From an uncultured Alphaproteobacteria bacterium (GTDB lineage Bacteria > Pseudomonadota > Alphaproteobacteria > UBA2966): a stretch of 64,000 bases of DNA. The position numbers and the translations under genes are program-made. The stretch lies in contig OY282368.1 in assembly GCA_958295725.1 (NCBI GenBank), positions 1,696,001 to 1,760,000 on the forward strand. The letters are read 5' to 3'. Below are positions 21,436-32,781 of this stretch, piece by piece (positions within the stretch are counted from its first letter, which is position 1; each line of letters starts with the position of its first letter). Under the pieces are notes generated by a model. That model was not told the DNA's origin, did no database searches, and was given only the letters and a program-made list of their open reading frames with translations.

Positions 21436-21897
21436 TCAGCGCGACCGGTGATAGGGATGCCCGGAATGGATCGTCGAGGCGCGATAGAGCTGTTCCGCGA
21501 GCATCACCCGGGCCAGCATGTGGGGCCACGTCATGGCGCCGAAGGACACGACTACGTCGGCTCGCTTCAGGACGGCGTCGCCGAGACCGTCGGCGCCGCC
21601 GATGAGGAAGACGATCTCGGGAATGGCCCGGTTCCGCCAATCCCGGAGTCTGGCCGCGAAGTTCTCGCTCGTGAGGGACTCGCCACGTCGGTCCAGGGCG
21701 ACCGCCAGCCCCTCGTCGGGCCAGACGTCGCCGATGAGTCTACGTTCGCGGTCCCGGCGCTCGCCAGCGTTCGACCGCCCACGAGCCTCGACCTCCTTGA
21801 CTTCGATCGGCCAAGGCAGGCGTTCGACGTATCGTTCGAACAGCGGGGCGGTGGGGTCGCGCTTCCCGCGGCCCACGGCGATGATCCTGATCCGCAT
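21436..21897 (-). CDS. rlmH: 23S rRNA (pseudouridine1915-N3) methyltransferase
   Basis: A 153-residue SPOUT methyltransferase acting on assembled 70S ribosomes. It starts MRIRIIAVGRGK, and the knotted C-terminal half has EIVFLIGGADGLG (SAM-binding) and ARVMLAEQLYRASTI. The C-terminus PYHRSR is the expected family ending. It lies nine bases after rsfS in the conserved nadD-rsfS-rlmH order. Confidence 0.96.
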   Translation of the reverse strand: MRIRIIAVGRGKRDPTAPLFERYVERLPWPIEVKEVEARGRSNAGERRDRERRLIGDVWPDEGLAVALDRRGESLTSENFAARLRDWRNRAIPEIVFLIGGADGLGDAVLKRADVVVSFGAMTWPHMLARVMLAEQLYRASTIHSGHPYHRSR

Positions 21898-21906
21898 GAG
21901 GGGGGA

Positions 21907-22296
21907 TCAGCCGACGGCCTGCTCCGAGGGAGGCATCTCGACCGACCACATCTTCTCCAGGTTGTAGAATTCGCGCACTTCCCGCCGAAAGATGTGGGCG
22001 ATGACGTCGCCCGCGTCGATCAGCACCCAGTCGCACCGGGGCATGCCCTCGACCCCGACCGGGCGCCGCTCGCTCTCCTTGAGGCGCTCGATAAGGTGTT
22101 CGGCGACGGCGCCGACGTGCCGCTGGGAGCGGCCTGTGGCGATTACCAGATGATCGGCGAGGATGGTCTTGTTCCGAAGGTCGATAGTGACGATATCGAT
22201 CGCCTTGTCGTCTTCCAGAGATGACGTGACCAGTTCCAGAAGCCCGGCCGAAGAATCAACGGCGGGATCGGTCTCGTTTATCTTCCCGTCCTCCAT
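21907..22296 (-). CDS. rsfS: Ribosome silencing factor
   Basis: A 129-residue RsfS/Iojap protein that binds L14 on the 50S subunit and blocks subunit joining in stationary phase. Conserved elements are IDLRNKTILADHLVIATGRS, CDWVLIDAGDVIAHIF and REFYNLEKMW. The ATG at 22296 gives a family-length product; the open frame upstream has no family similarity. It lies 52 bases after nadD and 9 before rlmH. Confidence 0.94.
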   Translation of the reverse strand: MEDGKINETDPAVDSSAGLLELVTSSLEDDKAIDIVTIDLRNKTILADHLVIATGRSQRHVGAVAEHLIERLKESERRPVGVEGMPRCDWVLIDAGDVIAHIFRREVREFYNLEKMWSVEMPPSEQAVG

Positions 22297-22348
22297 CCAA
22301 TGTGCCTGAACGGTGCTTCTCCCTGGTTCACCCGCGTCCCGTCTTCCT

Positions 22349-22999
22349 TCACGGGGTGGCGGCACTCTCCCGCAAGGCCGTCGCGGAAGTGGGATCATTG
22401 GAACCCCAGAGAAAAACCCACGCCGGGGGCGCGCGGTCGGCCAGAAGCCTTCCCTCACGTCCGTTCAATCGGCAATGGGCATAGCGTACCGCCGCGGCGC
22501 CCACCAGCGCTCGGGAAGAATACGTTGGGCGGTCGACGACCGCAACGGGCACCGTCTCGAAGATCTCGATCCACCGTCGCCATGTCGTGATCTGAACCAG
22601 ATTGTCCGCCCCCATGATCCACACGAAGCGATGATGGGGGTACCGACGGCGCAGGCGGCGGAGCGTATCGGCGGTGTATCGAGTTCCGAGTTTCACCTCC
22701 GCCTCGCTGATCCGGATCCGTCGATCGCGGGCGACCTCGCAGGCGGAAGAGAGGCGCTCCGCGTAGGGCGCCATTCCGGCCGTTGGCTTGAGGGGATTCT
22801 GTGGCGATACCAACCACCAGACCTGATCGAGGTTCAGGCGCCCGAGCGCGAACAGACTGACGCGCAGGTGGCCGGCGTGAGCCGGATTGAACGACCCGCC
22901 CAGCAGTCCCACCCTTGGGCCGCGGGCGGTTCGCCGCCGGGGGCCGACCGGCCGGTTCATGCGCCTCCGCGCGCCACGATTTCGCAACGCATTCGTCAT
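22349..22999 (-). CDS. nadD: Nicotinate-nucleotide adenylyltransferase
   Basis: A 216-residue NadD that adenylylates nicotinate mononucleotide in NAD synthesis. The nucleotidyltransferase motif GLLGGSFNPAHAGHLRVS, WIMGADNL and the C-terminal DPTSATALRES (the ISSTxxR equivalent) are all visible. An internal ATG at 22960 (MNRPVGPRRR) is an alternative start, still before the core. It sits 7 bases after proA. Confidence 0.94.
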   Translation of the reverse strand: MTNALRNRGARRRMNRPVGPRRRTARGPRVGLLGGSFNPAHAGHLRVSLFALGRLNLDQVWWLVSPQNPLKPTAGMAPYAERLSSACEVARDRRIRISEAEVKLGTRYTADTLRRLRRRYPHHRFVWIMGADNLVQITTWRRWIEIFETVPVAVVDRPTYSSRALVGAAAVRYAHCRLNGREGRLLADRAPPAWVFLWGSNDPTSATALRESAATP

Positions 23000-23006
23000 G
23001 GGGCCG

Positions 23007-24298
23007 TCAGGGCCGGACCTGCCCCGACCCGCGGACGACGTACTTGAACGTGGTCAATTGCTCCACGCCCACCGGTCCGCGCGCGTGCAGGCGTCCCGTC
23101 GAGATCCCGATCTCCGCGCCCATGCCGAACTCGCCGCCGTCGGCGAATTGCGTCGAGGCGTTGTGCAACAGGATGGCGCTGTCCACCTCGTTCAGGAAGC
23201 GTTCGGCCGCGGCGTCGTTCCCGGTGACGATACTTTCGGTGTGATGGGAGCCGTAAGTCTCGATGTGTCGAATGGCCGCGTCGAGATCCTCGACCACACG
23301 CACGGAGATGATGGCGTCGAGGTACTCGGTGGTCCAGTCGTCCGCGGCGGCCGCGGTGACGCGATGGTCCAGGGCGCGCGCCGAGTCGTCTCCCCGAACC
23401 TCGCATCCCGCGCCGATCAGGTCGTCGACGATGGGCGGCAGGTGAGTCCCGGCGACCGCCTTGTCGACAAGCAGCGTCTCCGCCGCGCCGCAAATGCCAG
23501 TGCGCCGCATCTTGGCATTGAGAACGATGTGCCGCGCCATCTCCGGATCGGCGTCCCGATGCACGTAGACATGGCACAGACCGTCCAGATGGGCGATGAC
23601 CGGCATCCGGCTTTCTTCGAACACCCGTTCGATCAGAGATCGCCCGCCGCGCGGCACGATGATGTCGACGTAGTCGTGGAGACGCAGGAGCGCCCCGACC
23701 GCGGCGCGGTCGCTCGTCGGAACGAGCTGGATGGCGGTCTCGGGCAGATCGCCGGCGGCCAGTCCCCGGCGCAGGCACGCGTGGATGGCGCGGGAGGAAC
23801 AATGGCTCTCCGATCCGCCGCGCAGGATGGCCGCGTTGCCCGACTTCAGGGACAGCGCCCCGGCGTCCGCCGTCACGTTCGGCCGGGACTCGTAGATGAT
23901 GCCGATCACGCCGAGGGGGACGCGCACGCGCGAGATGCGCAAGCCATTGGGGCGCGTCCATTCGGCGATCACGTCGCCCACCGGATCCGCGAGATCCACG
24001 ACCTCCTCGAGGCCCCTGGCGATGCCCTCGATCCGCGTTTCGTCGAGCGCCAGCCGATCCAGCCGGGCGGCGTCGAGGCCGGAGTCGCGGGCGGCCCTCA
24101 TGTCGGTGGCGTTGGCTTCGAGAACGTCTCCGGCGTGGGCACGGATTTCGGCGGCCGCCGCCAGCAGGGCCGCATTCTTGGCCTCGGTCGACGCGCCACC
24201 GAGAGCCGTTCCGGCGGCGCGCGCGGCCTTGCCGAGGCAGGCCAGCAGCGCGTCGACATCTCCGTCCGGTCCGGCGATATCCGCCGCATCGATGGCGC

Positions 24299-24302
<4 letters not shown>
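23007..24302 (-). CDS. proA: Gamma-glutamyl phosphate reductase
   Basis: A 431-residue NADPH-dependent reductase, second step of proline synthesis, aldehyde-dehydrogenase fold. The catalytic Cys is in [32 protein letters not shown] and the [15 protein letters not shown] nucleotide loop are typical. The start overlaps the proB stop by four bases (ATGA), coupling the two proline enzymes. Confidence 0.97.
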
Positions 24303-26565
<2,263 letters not shown>

Positions 26566-26823
26566 CTAGACGGGCGGCTCCACGGACACGTAGGTGTGTC
26601 CCGGTCCTTTCTTCTCGAAGGCGACCTTGCCCTCGGTCAGGGCGAAGATCGTGTGATCCCTACCGAGGCCCACGTTCCGGCCAGGACGCCATTTGGTGCC
26701 GCGCTGGCGGACGATGATGTTACCGGGGACGACACGCTCGCCGCCGTACTTCTTGACGCCAAGCCGCCGTCCCGCCGAGTCGCGCCCGTTGCGCGAACTC
26801 CCGCCCGCCTTTTTGTGAGCCAT
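26566..26823 (-). CDS. rpmA: 50S ribosomal protein L27
   Basis: An 85-residue L27, near the peptidyl-transferase centre. The sequence is [18 protein letters not shown] followed by [21 protein letters not shown] and the [12 protein letters not shown] core, complete to the usual C-terminus. It has no N-terminal cleaved extension. It follows rplU after 12 bases. Confidence 0.98.
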   Translation of the reverse strand: MAHKKAGGSSRNGRDSAGRRLGVKKYGGERVVPGNIIVRQRGTKWRPGRNVGLGRDHTIFALTEGKVAFEKKGPGHTYVSVEPPV

Positions 26824-26835
26824 CGTCCCGCTCCT

Positions 26836-27246
26836 CTACGAACCGTCCTTGTCGTCATCACCGTCGACGCCTTCGCGTGTCGCCGGAACCTGCCGTTCGG
26901 ATGCTGTCGCGCTTCCCGCGTAATCCTTCGCACCGGACATGTTGATGTCGGTGATGCGCAGAAGAGTGACGTACTGCCGATGTCCCTTCTTGCGGCGGTA
27001 GTTCTTCCGACGCTTCTTCTTGAACACGACGATCTTGTCGCCGCGCGTCTGCTCGACGACCTCGGCGCTGACGCTCGCGCCCGCGACCAGCGGGCTGCCG
27101 ACCGTGGTGTTTCGGTCGTCACCGATCATCAGCACCTCGCCCAGATCGAGACTCGATCCGGTCTCGGCCACGAGTTTCTCGACGGCGATAACTTCGTCCT
27201 TGGCGACGCGATATTGTTTGCCGCCCGTCCTGACGACTGCATACAT
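26836..27246 (-). CDS. rplU: 50S ribosomal protein L21
   Basis: A 136-residue L21, a 23S rRNA-binding protein. The start [18 protein letters not shown] is conserved, as is the [20 protein letters not shown] basic segment. Beyond residue about 105 there is a hydrophilic, acidic tail ([13 protein letters not shown]); tails of this kind are common in alphaproteobacterial L21. It is the first gene of the long minus-strand run, downstream of a good promoter at 27316-27343. Confidence 0.97.
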   Translation of the reverse strand: MYAVVRTGGKQYRVAKDEVIAVEKLVAETGSSLDLGEVLMIGDDRNTTVGSPLVAGASVSAEVVEQTRGDKIVVFKKKRRKNYRRKKGHRQYVTLLRITDINMSGAKDYAGSATASERQVPATREGVDGDDDKDGS

Positions 27247-27315
27247 GGAAGTTGCCGACCACATCGTGTATCCAACGTGCACGCGACCCCGCGACGGGCC
27301 CGGCGCACGATCGGG

Positions 27316-27343
27316 ACTATAGCCACGACGTCTGGCAAGTCAA
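27316..27343 (-). promoter_or_regulatory. Predicted sigma70-type promoter for rplU
   Basis: On the minus strand TTGACT (complement of 27338-27343), a 16-base spacer and TATAGT (complement of 27316-27321) form a near-consensus promoter. Transcription would start near 27308 and give a GC-rich leader of about 60 bases before rplU. Confidence 0.6.
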
Positions 27344-27431
27344 CGACTTCATCCCCATTTCCCGAGCTTCCCGCTCTGGCGGGTCGGGCGCGGTTTCCCG
27401 GGCGCATCGACAAACAGCCACGCGGAACGAA

Positions 27432-27459
27432 TTGGCAGCCGCGACGGTTCTGCCATAAT
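27432..27459 (+). promoter_or_regulatory. Predicted promoter for CBS-domain gene
   Basis: TTGGCA (27432-27437), 16 bases, CATAAT (27454-27459). The start codon at 27508 would lie about 40 bases after the predicted transcription start. It is divergent from the rplU promoter, within the same 261-base intergenic region. Confidence 0.45.
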
Positions 27460-27507
27460 ACGCTTGCGCGATGCCTTGACGGAGAAAGGACGAGGGGGGG
27501 GGCGGCC

Positions 27508-27954
27508 ATGCGGGCCAAGGAAATCATGACCAGACAACTGGTCACGGCGGAACCCGAAACGCCGGTGACGGAGATCGCGCAGTTGATGATGGAGCATCGA
27601 ATCAGCGCCGTTCCGGTCGTCACGCCCGACCGGCGTCTCCTCGGGATCGTCAGCGACACCGACCTCCTGCAGCGCCGGGAAATCGGCATGCGGAGGCTTC
27701 CGCGATCCTGGTGGCTGGCGCTCTTCAACTCGAAGGACCGGCTCACCAGCAGCGTCGACAGGACGGAAAGCAATCTCGCCGAGAACATCATGACCACGCC
27801 GGCCATCTCCATCGATCAGGAGGCGACGATCGAAGACGTCGCGAGGCTGTTTCTGACGCGGAAGATCAACCAAGCCCCGGTGGTGCATGGGGGCAAGCTC
27901 GTGGGGATCGTCAGCCGGGGAGATTTAGTGTCGGCCATCGCTCGTTCCGACTGA
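27508..27954 (+). CDS. CBS-domain pair protein
   Basis: A 148-residue protein made of two CBS motifs (residues about 1-60 and 90-145), each with the paired pattern: RAKEIMTRQLVTAEPETPV...VTPDRRLLGIVSDTDLLQR and LAENIMTTPAISIDQEATI...VVHGGKLVGIVSRGDLV. Stand-alone CBS pairs bind adenine nucleotides and regulate partners; the partner is unknown here. The linker is unusual in being aromatic and basic (RLPRSWWLALFNSKDRL), suggesting membrane or protein contact. It is monocistronic with its own promoter. Confidence 0.88.
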   Translation: MRAKEIMTRQLVTAEPETPVTEIAQLMMEHRISAVPVVTPDRRLLGIVSDTDLLQRREIGMRRLPRSWWLALFNSKDRLTSSVDRTESNLAENIMTTPAISIDQEATIEDVARLFLTRKINQAPVVHGGKLVGIVSRGDLVSAIARSD

Positions 27955-28283
27955 CACGTTGTTGTCCTGGCCTCGTTCAGACAGATGTGAGACACGGCCC
28001 TTCGGGGCCGCACCAAACGGTGGGAGAAGGAGCTTGAACCCGTCGCCCTTCCCTCCGTTCGCTCCCCGATCGTTCCAGCGGCGCCGCGGGCGCGCATGGC
28101 GTCTGCGCCAGTCTCACCGCTGGCGCTCGGTCCGCCCACGGCGGGCGCGATAGAACCAGCCGTGCCTCTCGACGATCGAATCGAAGCGGCGGCGACGGCT
28201 TCGGTCGGGGTGAAGGCACCGCCATGAAGGCCATCGGGACTTGTCGCCGTTCAGGCTTTGCACTATTGAGGCGGCCGTCGCGC
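27955..28283 (+). other. Intergenic stretch between CBS gene and tRNA-Ser
   Basis: No convincing gene is present. It holds a perfect 6-bp hairpin with a UUCG tetraloop (CGGCCC TTCG GGGCCG, 27995-28010), a plausible 3' end for the CBS-gene mRNA although no T-run follows, and a predicted tRNA promoter near its right end. The rest is GC-rich without repeats that I can see. Confidence 0.5.
28241..28269 (+). promoter_or_regulatory. Predicted promoter for tRNA-Ser
   Basis: TTGTCG (28241-28246), a 17-base spacer and TATTGA (28264-28269), with the -10 box ending 14 bases before the first tRNA base. The spacing is what is expected for a stable-RNA promoter with a very short leader. Confidence 0.5.
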
Positions 28284-28372
28284 GGAGGGGTGCCGGAGTG
28301 GCCGAACGGGGCGGTCTCGAAAACCGTTGTACGCTCTGCGTACCGTGGGTTCGAATCCCACCCCCTCCGCCA
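28284..28372 (+). tRNA. tRNA-Ser (anticodon CGA)
   Basis: An 89-base class II tRNA. The acceptor arms GGAGGGG (28284-28290) and CCCCTCC (28362-28368) pair fully, followed by discriminator G and an encoded CCA (28370-28372). The anticodon stem GCGGT/ACCGT encloses a loop with CGA at 28318-28320. A long variable arm (TGTACGCTCTGCGTACC region) and the T-loop GGGTTCGAATCCC are typical of tRNA-Ser. It decodes UCG. There are no integrase-like sequences next to it. Confidence 0.97.
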
Positions 28373-28402
28373 CCGGTTCGCCCGCCTGCGGAACCGCGGG
28401 CC

Positions 28403-29278
28403 TCAAAGGAGGTAGGCGATCAGGAACGGCAGCGTCAGAAACGATATCGCCGTCGAGACCACGACGCCGCCCGCGACATCGGACGGACAGTTGCCGTACC
28501 GCTGGGCGAACAGGAAGTTGTAGACGGCCACCGGCATCGCGCACTGGAGTACGAGCACGCCGCGCGCGACCCCCTCGAAGCCGAGCAACTCCGCCAGCAA
28601 CAAGCCCAACGGGAAACCGAGGCCCAGACGGAAGACGCCGATCAACGTCGCGCGCCCCATGTCGGCTACCCGTAACCGGGCCAGGGCAACCCCCAGCGCG
28701 ATCAGGATCGCCGGAATCGTGAAGCCCCCGATCAACCGTGTCGTATTGGAAAGCCACAGGGGCGGCTCGGTCTCGACGGCGAGAAACGCCACTCCGGCCA
28801 GCGCGGCCCAGATCAGCGGCGTCCGCAGCAGCCGCGCGGGAGATATCTCGCCCGAAGCGAGCCAGATCCCGAGCGTGAAGTTCCCGAGCGACGTCACGGT
28901 GAAGAAGGCGATGCCCAACGCCAACCCTTCGCCACCGAACGCGAACAGGCAGAGAGGCAACCCCATATTGCCCGAATTCGGAAACAGCAGGGAGGGGAGA
29001 AAGGCGCGGACCGGTTGTCGCGCCGCGAGCAGGACCGCACCGCCCACCGCCGAGAGGAGGACGATGGACACCGACGCGGCCAGCGCCATGCTTCCGACCG
29101 CGTCGAGGTCGACGCCGAATTCCGTCAGCGTCGAGAAGACCAAGCATGGCGTACCGATGACCAACACCAGCGATGTCAGCAACTCGGTGTTGAAGGGGGG
29201 GCCGTACCGGGCCCAGCCGAACCCCAGGGCGGCGCCGAACATGACCGGAGCGACCACGGCGAAGGTTTCGGCGATCAC
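28403..29278 (-). CDS. AEC family transporter (second of pair)
   Basis: A 291-residue membrane protein of the auxin-efflux-carrier family, about ten hydrophobic helices. Family signatures are TPCLVFSTLTEFGVD, FPNSGNMGLPLCLFAFG and the ALGVALARLRV segment. The start is a GTG that overlaps the stop of the upstream paralogue by four bases (GTGA, 29275-29278), so expression is coupled. Bacterial AEC proteins export or import small organic acids; the substrate is not readable. It ends 30 bases from the convergent tRNA-Ser. Confidence 0.9.
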   Translation of the reverse strand: MIAETFAVVAPVMFGAALGFGWARYGPPFNTELLTSLVLVIGTPCLVFSTLTEFGVDLDAVGSMALAASVSIVLLSAVGGAVLLAARQPVRAFLPSLLFPNSGNMGLPLCLFAFGGEGLALGIAFFTVTSLGNFTLGIWLASGEISPARLLRTPLIWAALAGVAFLAVETEPPLWLSNTTRLIGGFTIPAILIALGVALARLRVADMGRATLIGVFRLGLGFPLGLLLAELLGFEGVARGVLVLQCAMPVAVYNFLFAQRYGNCPSDVAGGVVVSTAISFLTLPFLIAYLL

Positions 29279-30162
29279 AGCACGTACGCCACGAGCAAGG
29301 GGAGAGTCGCGATCGATATGAAGCCCGACACCACGACCATCGCCGCCACCTCCTGGGGACTCCGGTCGTAGTACTGGGAGATGAGATAATTGATCATTCC
29401 GACCGACAGGGCGCAGTTGACGATCAGGACGCCCCGTTCCACGCCGTCGAACGCGAACAGGTCCGCTGCGACGACGCCGACCGCGAATCCCATCCCCAAT
29501 CTCAACAGCGAGAGCAGAAAGGCGCGGCGGAGATTGGCGACTCGCAGTGTCGCCAACGATACGCCGAGCATGATGAGGAGCAGCGGGATCGCCAGGCCGC
29601 TGATCAGGCCGGTGGTATTGGCGAGCCATGCGGGCGGCTCGGTCCCGCTCGCGAGGAATGTCAACGCGCCGAGTGCGGCGTAGACCAGCGGCGCCCGGAT
29701 CAGGTCTCGCACGGTGAACCGTCCCGACGCCACCCATACACCCAGGGTCGCGACCATGACCGCATCGACGGTGAACCAGGCGGCGGACAGCGCCAGTCCG
29801 AGTTCGCCGAAGGCGAACAGGCACAGAGGGAGGCCGACGTTCCCGGCATTCGGATAGACCATGCCGTTGAGATAGATGGAGAGCGGCAATCGCGCCGCGC
29901 GCAGCACGAGCGCGCCGATAGCGAGGAACGCAAGATGGGTGGCGGCCGAAGCCCAGGCCATATCGACGAAGATCTCGGGATCCACGTCGACCTTGGTCAA
30001 TGTCGAGAAAATAAGACACGGCATGCCGACGTTGTGGATCATGTTGGCGAGGAACCGGACGTCGAAGTCACGGCCGAGCTTGGCCCAGGCGTAACCGATC
30101 GCGATGGCGGCGAGTACCGGCGCGAGCACCGGGATCAGCTGCGCGATGACGGCCTGGTTCAT
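29275..30162 (-). CDS. AEC family transporter (first of pair)
   Basis: A 295-residue paralogue of the next gene, with the same landmarks: MPCLIFSTLTKVDVD, YPNAGNVGLPLCLFAFGELG, LIMLGVSLATLRVANL and the ending YDRSPQEVAAMVVVSG. The two proteins align along their whole length without gaps visible by eye, so they arose by tandem duplication. They may act as a heteromer or as separate carriers. It lies 91 bases downstream of the CorC-type gene. Confidence 0.9.
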   Translation of the reverse strand: MNQAVIAQLIPVLAPVLAAIAIGYAWAKLGRDFDVRFLANMIHNVGMPCLIFSTLTKVDVDPEIFVDMAWASAATHLAFLAIGALVLRAARLPLSIYLNGMVYPNAGNVGLPLCLFAFGELGLALSAAWFTVDAVMVATLGVWVASGRFTVRDLIRAPLVYAALGALTFLASGTEPPAWLANTTGLISGLAIPLLLIMLGVSLATLRVANLRRAFLLSLLRLGMGFAVGVVAADLFAFDGVERGVLIVNCALSVGMINYLISQYYDRSPQEVAAMVVVSGFISIATLPLLVAYVL

Positions 30163-30253
30163 GCGTGGACGCCGTTCGGCCGGGTCGCGTTCGAATACGC
30201 GGCAAGAGGCAGGGGCGCCGAATCGGCCGCCCGGAGAGCGGGAGAAGACGGGA

Positions 30254-31537
30254 TCACGAAGTTCCGGTCCGCGGCTTCGTGGGCGGTGTCACGCGCAGGG
30301 ATACGATCTGGTTTCTCTGGCGCCGCAGGACTTCGAACCTGAAATCGTAGAACGTGAATATCTGGCCGGCTTCCGGAATCACCCGGGCGTTGTAGATCAC
30401 GAGTCCGGCGACCGTCGCCGCCTCTTCGTCGGGCAGGTTCCAGTCGAACAGGCGATTGAGATCGCGGATCGTGGTTCTACCCTCGACGATGTAGGAACCA
30501 TCGCCGAGTGCCCGCACCGTCGGCGCCGGAATGTCGTGCTCGTCCGCGATGTCGCCGACGATCTCTTCCAGGATGTCTTCCAGTGTCACGAGACCCATCA
30601 GGGTGCCGTACTCGTCCACCACGAGGGCGACATGGGCGCGACGGCGGCGAAACGCGTTGAGCTGCTGGCGGAGCGACGTGGTTTCGGGAACGAACCAGGG
30701 TTCGCCGACCACCGCGGTCACGTCGAGATCGTCCAGCGGTCCCCGATGGACGTGCAGTGCCTTCAGCAAGTCCTTGACGTGGACGATTCCGACGATGTTG
30801 TCCGGATCGTCCCGCCAGACGGGGATGCGCGTGTAGGGGCTCGACAGGATTTGCTCGACGAGGCTCGACGTGGCGTCGTCCGCGTTGACGGCGAACATGT
30901 TCCTGCGATGGACCATGACCTCGTCGACATGGACATCGATCAAGTCGAGAACACTGCCGAGCATGTCCCTTTCGTGCTTTACGACCTCTCCTTCCTGGGC
31001 GCGCAAGGCGATCGTGCTGCGGATCTCCTCGCTCGCCGTCGCGACCTTGGGCGACCCCGTGCCCGCGCCGAACAATCTCAGGGTCGCGCCGACGACGAGG
31101 TTCAAGGCGCGCGTGATCGGCGAAAAGAACGCGACGAGGATCCGGATGACCGGCGCCACGCCCAACGCGACTCGATCCGCGTTGGACAGGGCGTAGGTCT
31201 TGGGAAGGATCTCCGAGAAGATCAGCACGAGGGTCGTCATCACCACGGTCGCTATGGCGACACCGAGATCTCCGAAAAACCCGATCAGGATGCTCGTCGC
31301 CAGGGCGGAGGCGAGGATGTTCACCAGATTGTTGCCCAGCAGGATCGCGCCGATCAGATGCTCCCGCGTTTCCATCAACCGCGTCACGGTGCGCGCACGT
31401 TTGTTTCCCTTGCGCAGCAGATGGTGAATCCGAGCCTGGTTCGACGCCGTGAGGGCGGTCTCCGAACCCGAGAACAAAGCCGACAGCACCAACAAGCCGA
31501 CAATGGCAATCAGGGAAAAGAGGAGGGTCAGTTCCAA
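30254..31537 (-). CDS. CNNM/CorC family membrane protein with CBS pair
   Basis: A 427-residue HlyC/CorC (hemolysin-like) protein. The N-terminal CNNM/DUF21 domain has three to four helices (LLFSLIAIVGLLVLSALFSG, NNLVNILASALATSILIGFF, VMTTLVLIFSEILPKTYAL). A CBS pair at about residues 200-330 (DVMVHRRNMFAVNAD-type entry, SPYTRIPVWRDDPDNIVGIV) and a C-terminal CorC_HlyC FAD-like domain (VRALGDGSYIVEGRTTIRDL) follow. The family is linked to Mg2+/Co2+ homeostasis. It sits 105 bases after aroB; aroK-aroB-corC is a common alphaproteobacterial arrangement. Confidence 0.92.
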   Translation of the reverse strand: MELTLLFSLIAIVGLLVLSALFSGSETALTASNQARIHHLLRKGNKRARTVTRLMETREHLIGAILLGNNLVNILASALATSILIGFFGDLGVAIATVVMTTLVLIFSEILPKTYALSNADRVALGVAPVIRILVAFFSPITRALNLVVGATLRLFGAGTGSPKVATASEEIRSTIALRAQEGEVVKHERDMLGSVLDLIDVHVDEVMVHRRNMFAVNADDATSSLVEQILSSPYTRIPVWRDDPDNIVGIVHVKDLLKALHVHRGPLDDLDVTAVVGEPWFVPETTSLRQQLNAFRRRRAHVALVVDEYGTLMGLVTLEDILEEIVGDIADEHDIPAPTVRALGDGSYIVEGRTTIRDLNRLFDWNLPDEEAATVAGLVIYNARVIPEAGQIFTFYDFRFEVLRRQRNQIVSLRVTPPTKPRTGTS

Positions 31538-31642
31538 GCGCGCTGATCCGTATGCGGGACGGCGAGGGGGTCGATCGGATGAGGCGCGGCCGCACGGCGA
31601 AGCGTCGAGGACGGAGTCCGGAATTCGTTCGTCATCGGGCCG

Positions 31643-32770
31643 TCATGCCGCCGCCGCCAGATCCTCTCCGAGCAACGCGATTACCGCTTCCTCTTCGACA
31701 TCGGATGCGATGAACGCGTGTCCGATGCCTTTGGCGAGGACGAACGTCAGCCGTCCGCCGCGCACCTTCTTGTCCTGCCGCATGTGATCGAGCAGCGTCC
31801 TGGGGTGGACAGCGTCGAACCCGGGGATCGACGCGACGGACGTGGGGAGGCCGGCGTCCGCGATGTGGCGACGAACGCGGGCAACCTCCCCGGCGGCGCA
31901 GAACCCGAGCCGGGACGACAATTCGAACGCCTTCACCATTCCGATCGCCACCGCCTCGCCGTGCAACAGGCGGCCTTCGTAGGCAGCTTCGGCTTCCAGG
32001 GCGTGGGCGAACGTATGTCCCAGATTCAAAAGGGCGCGCGAGCCGGCCTCCCGTTCGTCCGCGGAGACGATTCGCGCCTTGGCACGGCAACTCGTCATCA
32101 CGGCGTGGCGCGTCGCCTCGGTGTCTCCCGAAACGACGCGCGCGCCGTTCGCTTCCAGCCAAGCGAAGAAATCGGGCCGGTCGATCAGGCCGTATTTCAC
32201 GACCTCGGCGTATCCCGCCTTCGTTTCGCGCCGCGGAAGGGTCTTGAGCACGGACGTGTCCGCGAGAACCAGTCTCGGCTGATGGAATGTGCCGACGAGG
32301 TTCTTGCCCCGGCGGGTGTTGATCGCGGTTTTTCCTCCGACGGAACTGTCGACCTGGGCGAGGAGAGTGGTGGGCGCCTGGATGACGTCGACGCCGCGCC
32401 GCAAGACGCTCGCCGCAAATCCGGCGAGATCGCCGATGACGCCGCCGCCGAACGCGACGATCGCGTCGTCGCGCTCGATCTGGAGTCCGATGAGGCGGTC
32501 GAGCAGCGTCTCGAAATGCGCGAAACTCTTGACGCGCTCTCCCGCGGGAAGCGTTATCACGTCATGCGTGATCGACGACGAATCGAGCGAGGCCGTGAAG
32601 GTCGCGAGATGCCGGGCCGCCACGTTCTCGTCGGTCACCACCGCCACGCGCTTTCGACGAAGCACGGGCGCGATCAGCTGTCCCGCCATCTCCAGGACGT
32701 TGGCCCCGACATGAATACGGTAGCCGCGGTCCCCGAGAGCGACATCGACGACATCTGGGCCGGTTTGCAT
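31643..32770 (-). CDS. aroB: 3-dehydroquinate synthase
   Basis: A 375-residue NAD- and metal-dependent enzyme of the shikimate pathway, converting DAHP to 3-dehydroquinate. GGGVIGDLAGFAAS (NAD-binding), TTLLAQVDSSVGGKTAIN, AEVVKYGLI, NLGHTFAHALE and HGEAVAIGM carry the catalytic and metal residues. The ATG at 32770 is chosen because homology begins soon after; the frame is open further upstream. It starts 11 bases after the aroK stop. Confidence 0.96.
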   Translation of the reverse strand: MQTGPDVVDVALGDRGYRIHVGANVLEMAGQLIAPVLRRKRVAVVTDENVAARHLATFTASLDSSSITHDVITLPAGERVKSFAHFETLLDRLIGLQIERDDAIVAFGGGVIGDLAGFAASVLRRGVDVIQAPTTLLAQVDSSVGGKTAINTRRGKNLVGTFHQPRLVLADTSVLKTLPRRETKAGYAEVVKYGLIDRPDFFAWLEANGARVVSGDTEATRHAVMTSCRAKARIVSADEREAGSRALLNLGHTFAHALEAEAAYEGRLLHGEAVAIGMVKAFELSSRLGFCAAGEVARVRRHIADAGLPTSVASIPGFDAVHPRTLLDHMRQDKKVRGGRLTFVLAKGIGHAFIASDVEEEAVIALLGEDLAAAA

Positions 32771-32781
32771 CGATAGGTCAG

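Noticed and set aside
28373..28402. CGGTTC/GAACCG hairpin after tRNA-Ser.
   Set aside because: Long loop and no T-run; it also runs into the convergent AEC gene, so a terminator call is too weak.
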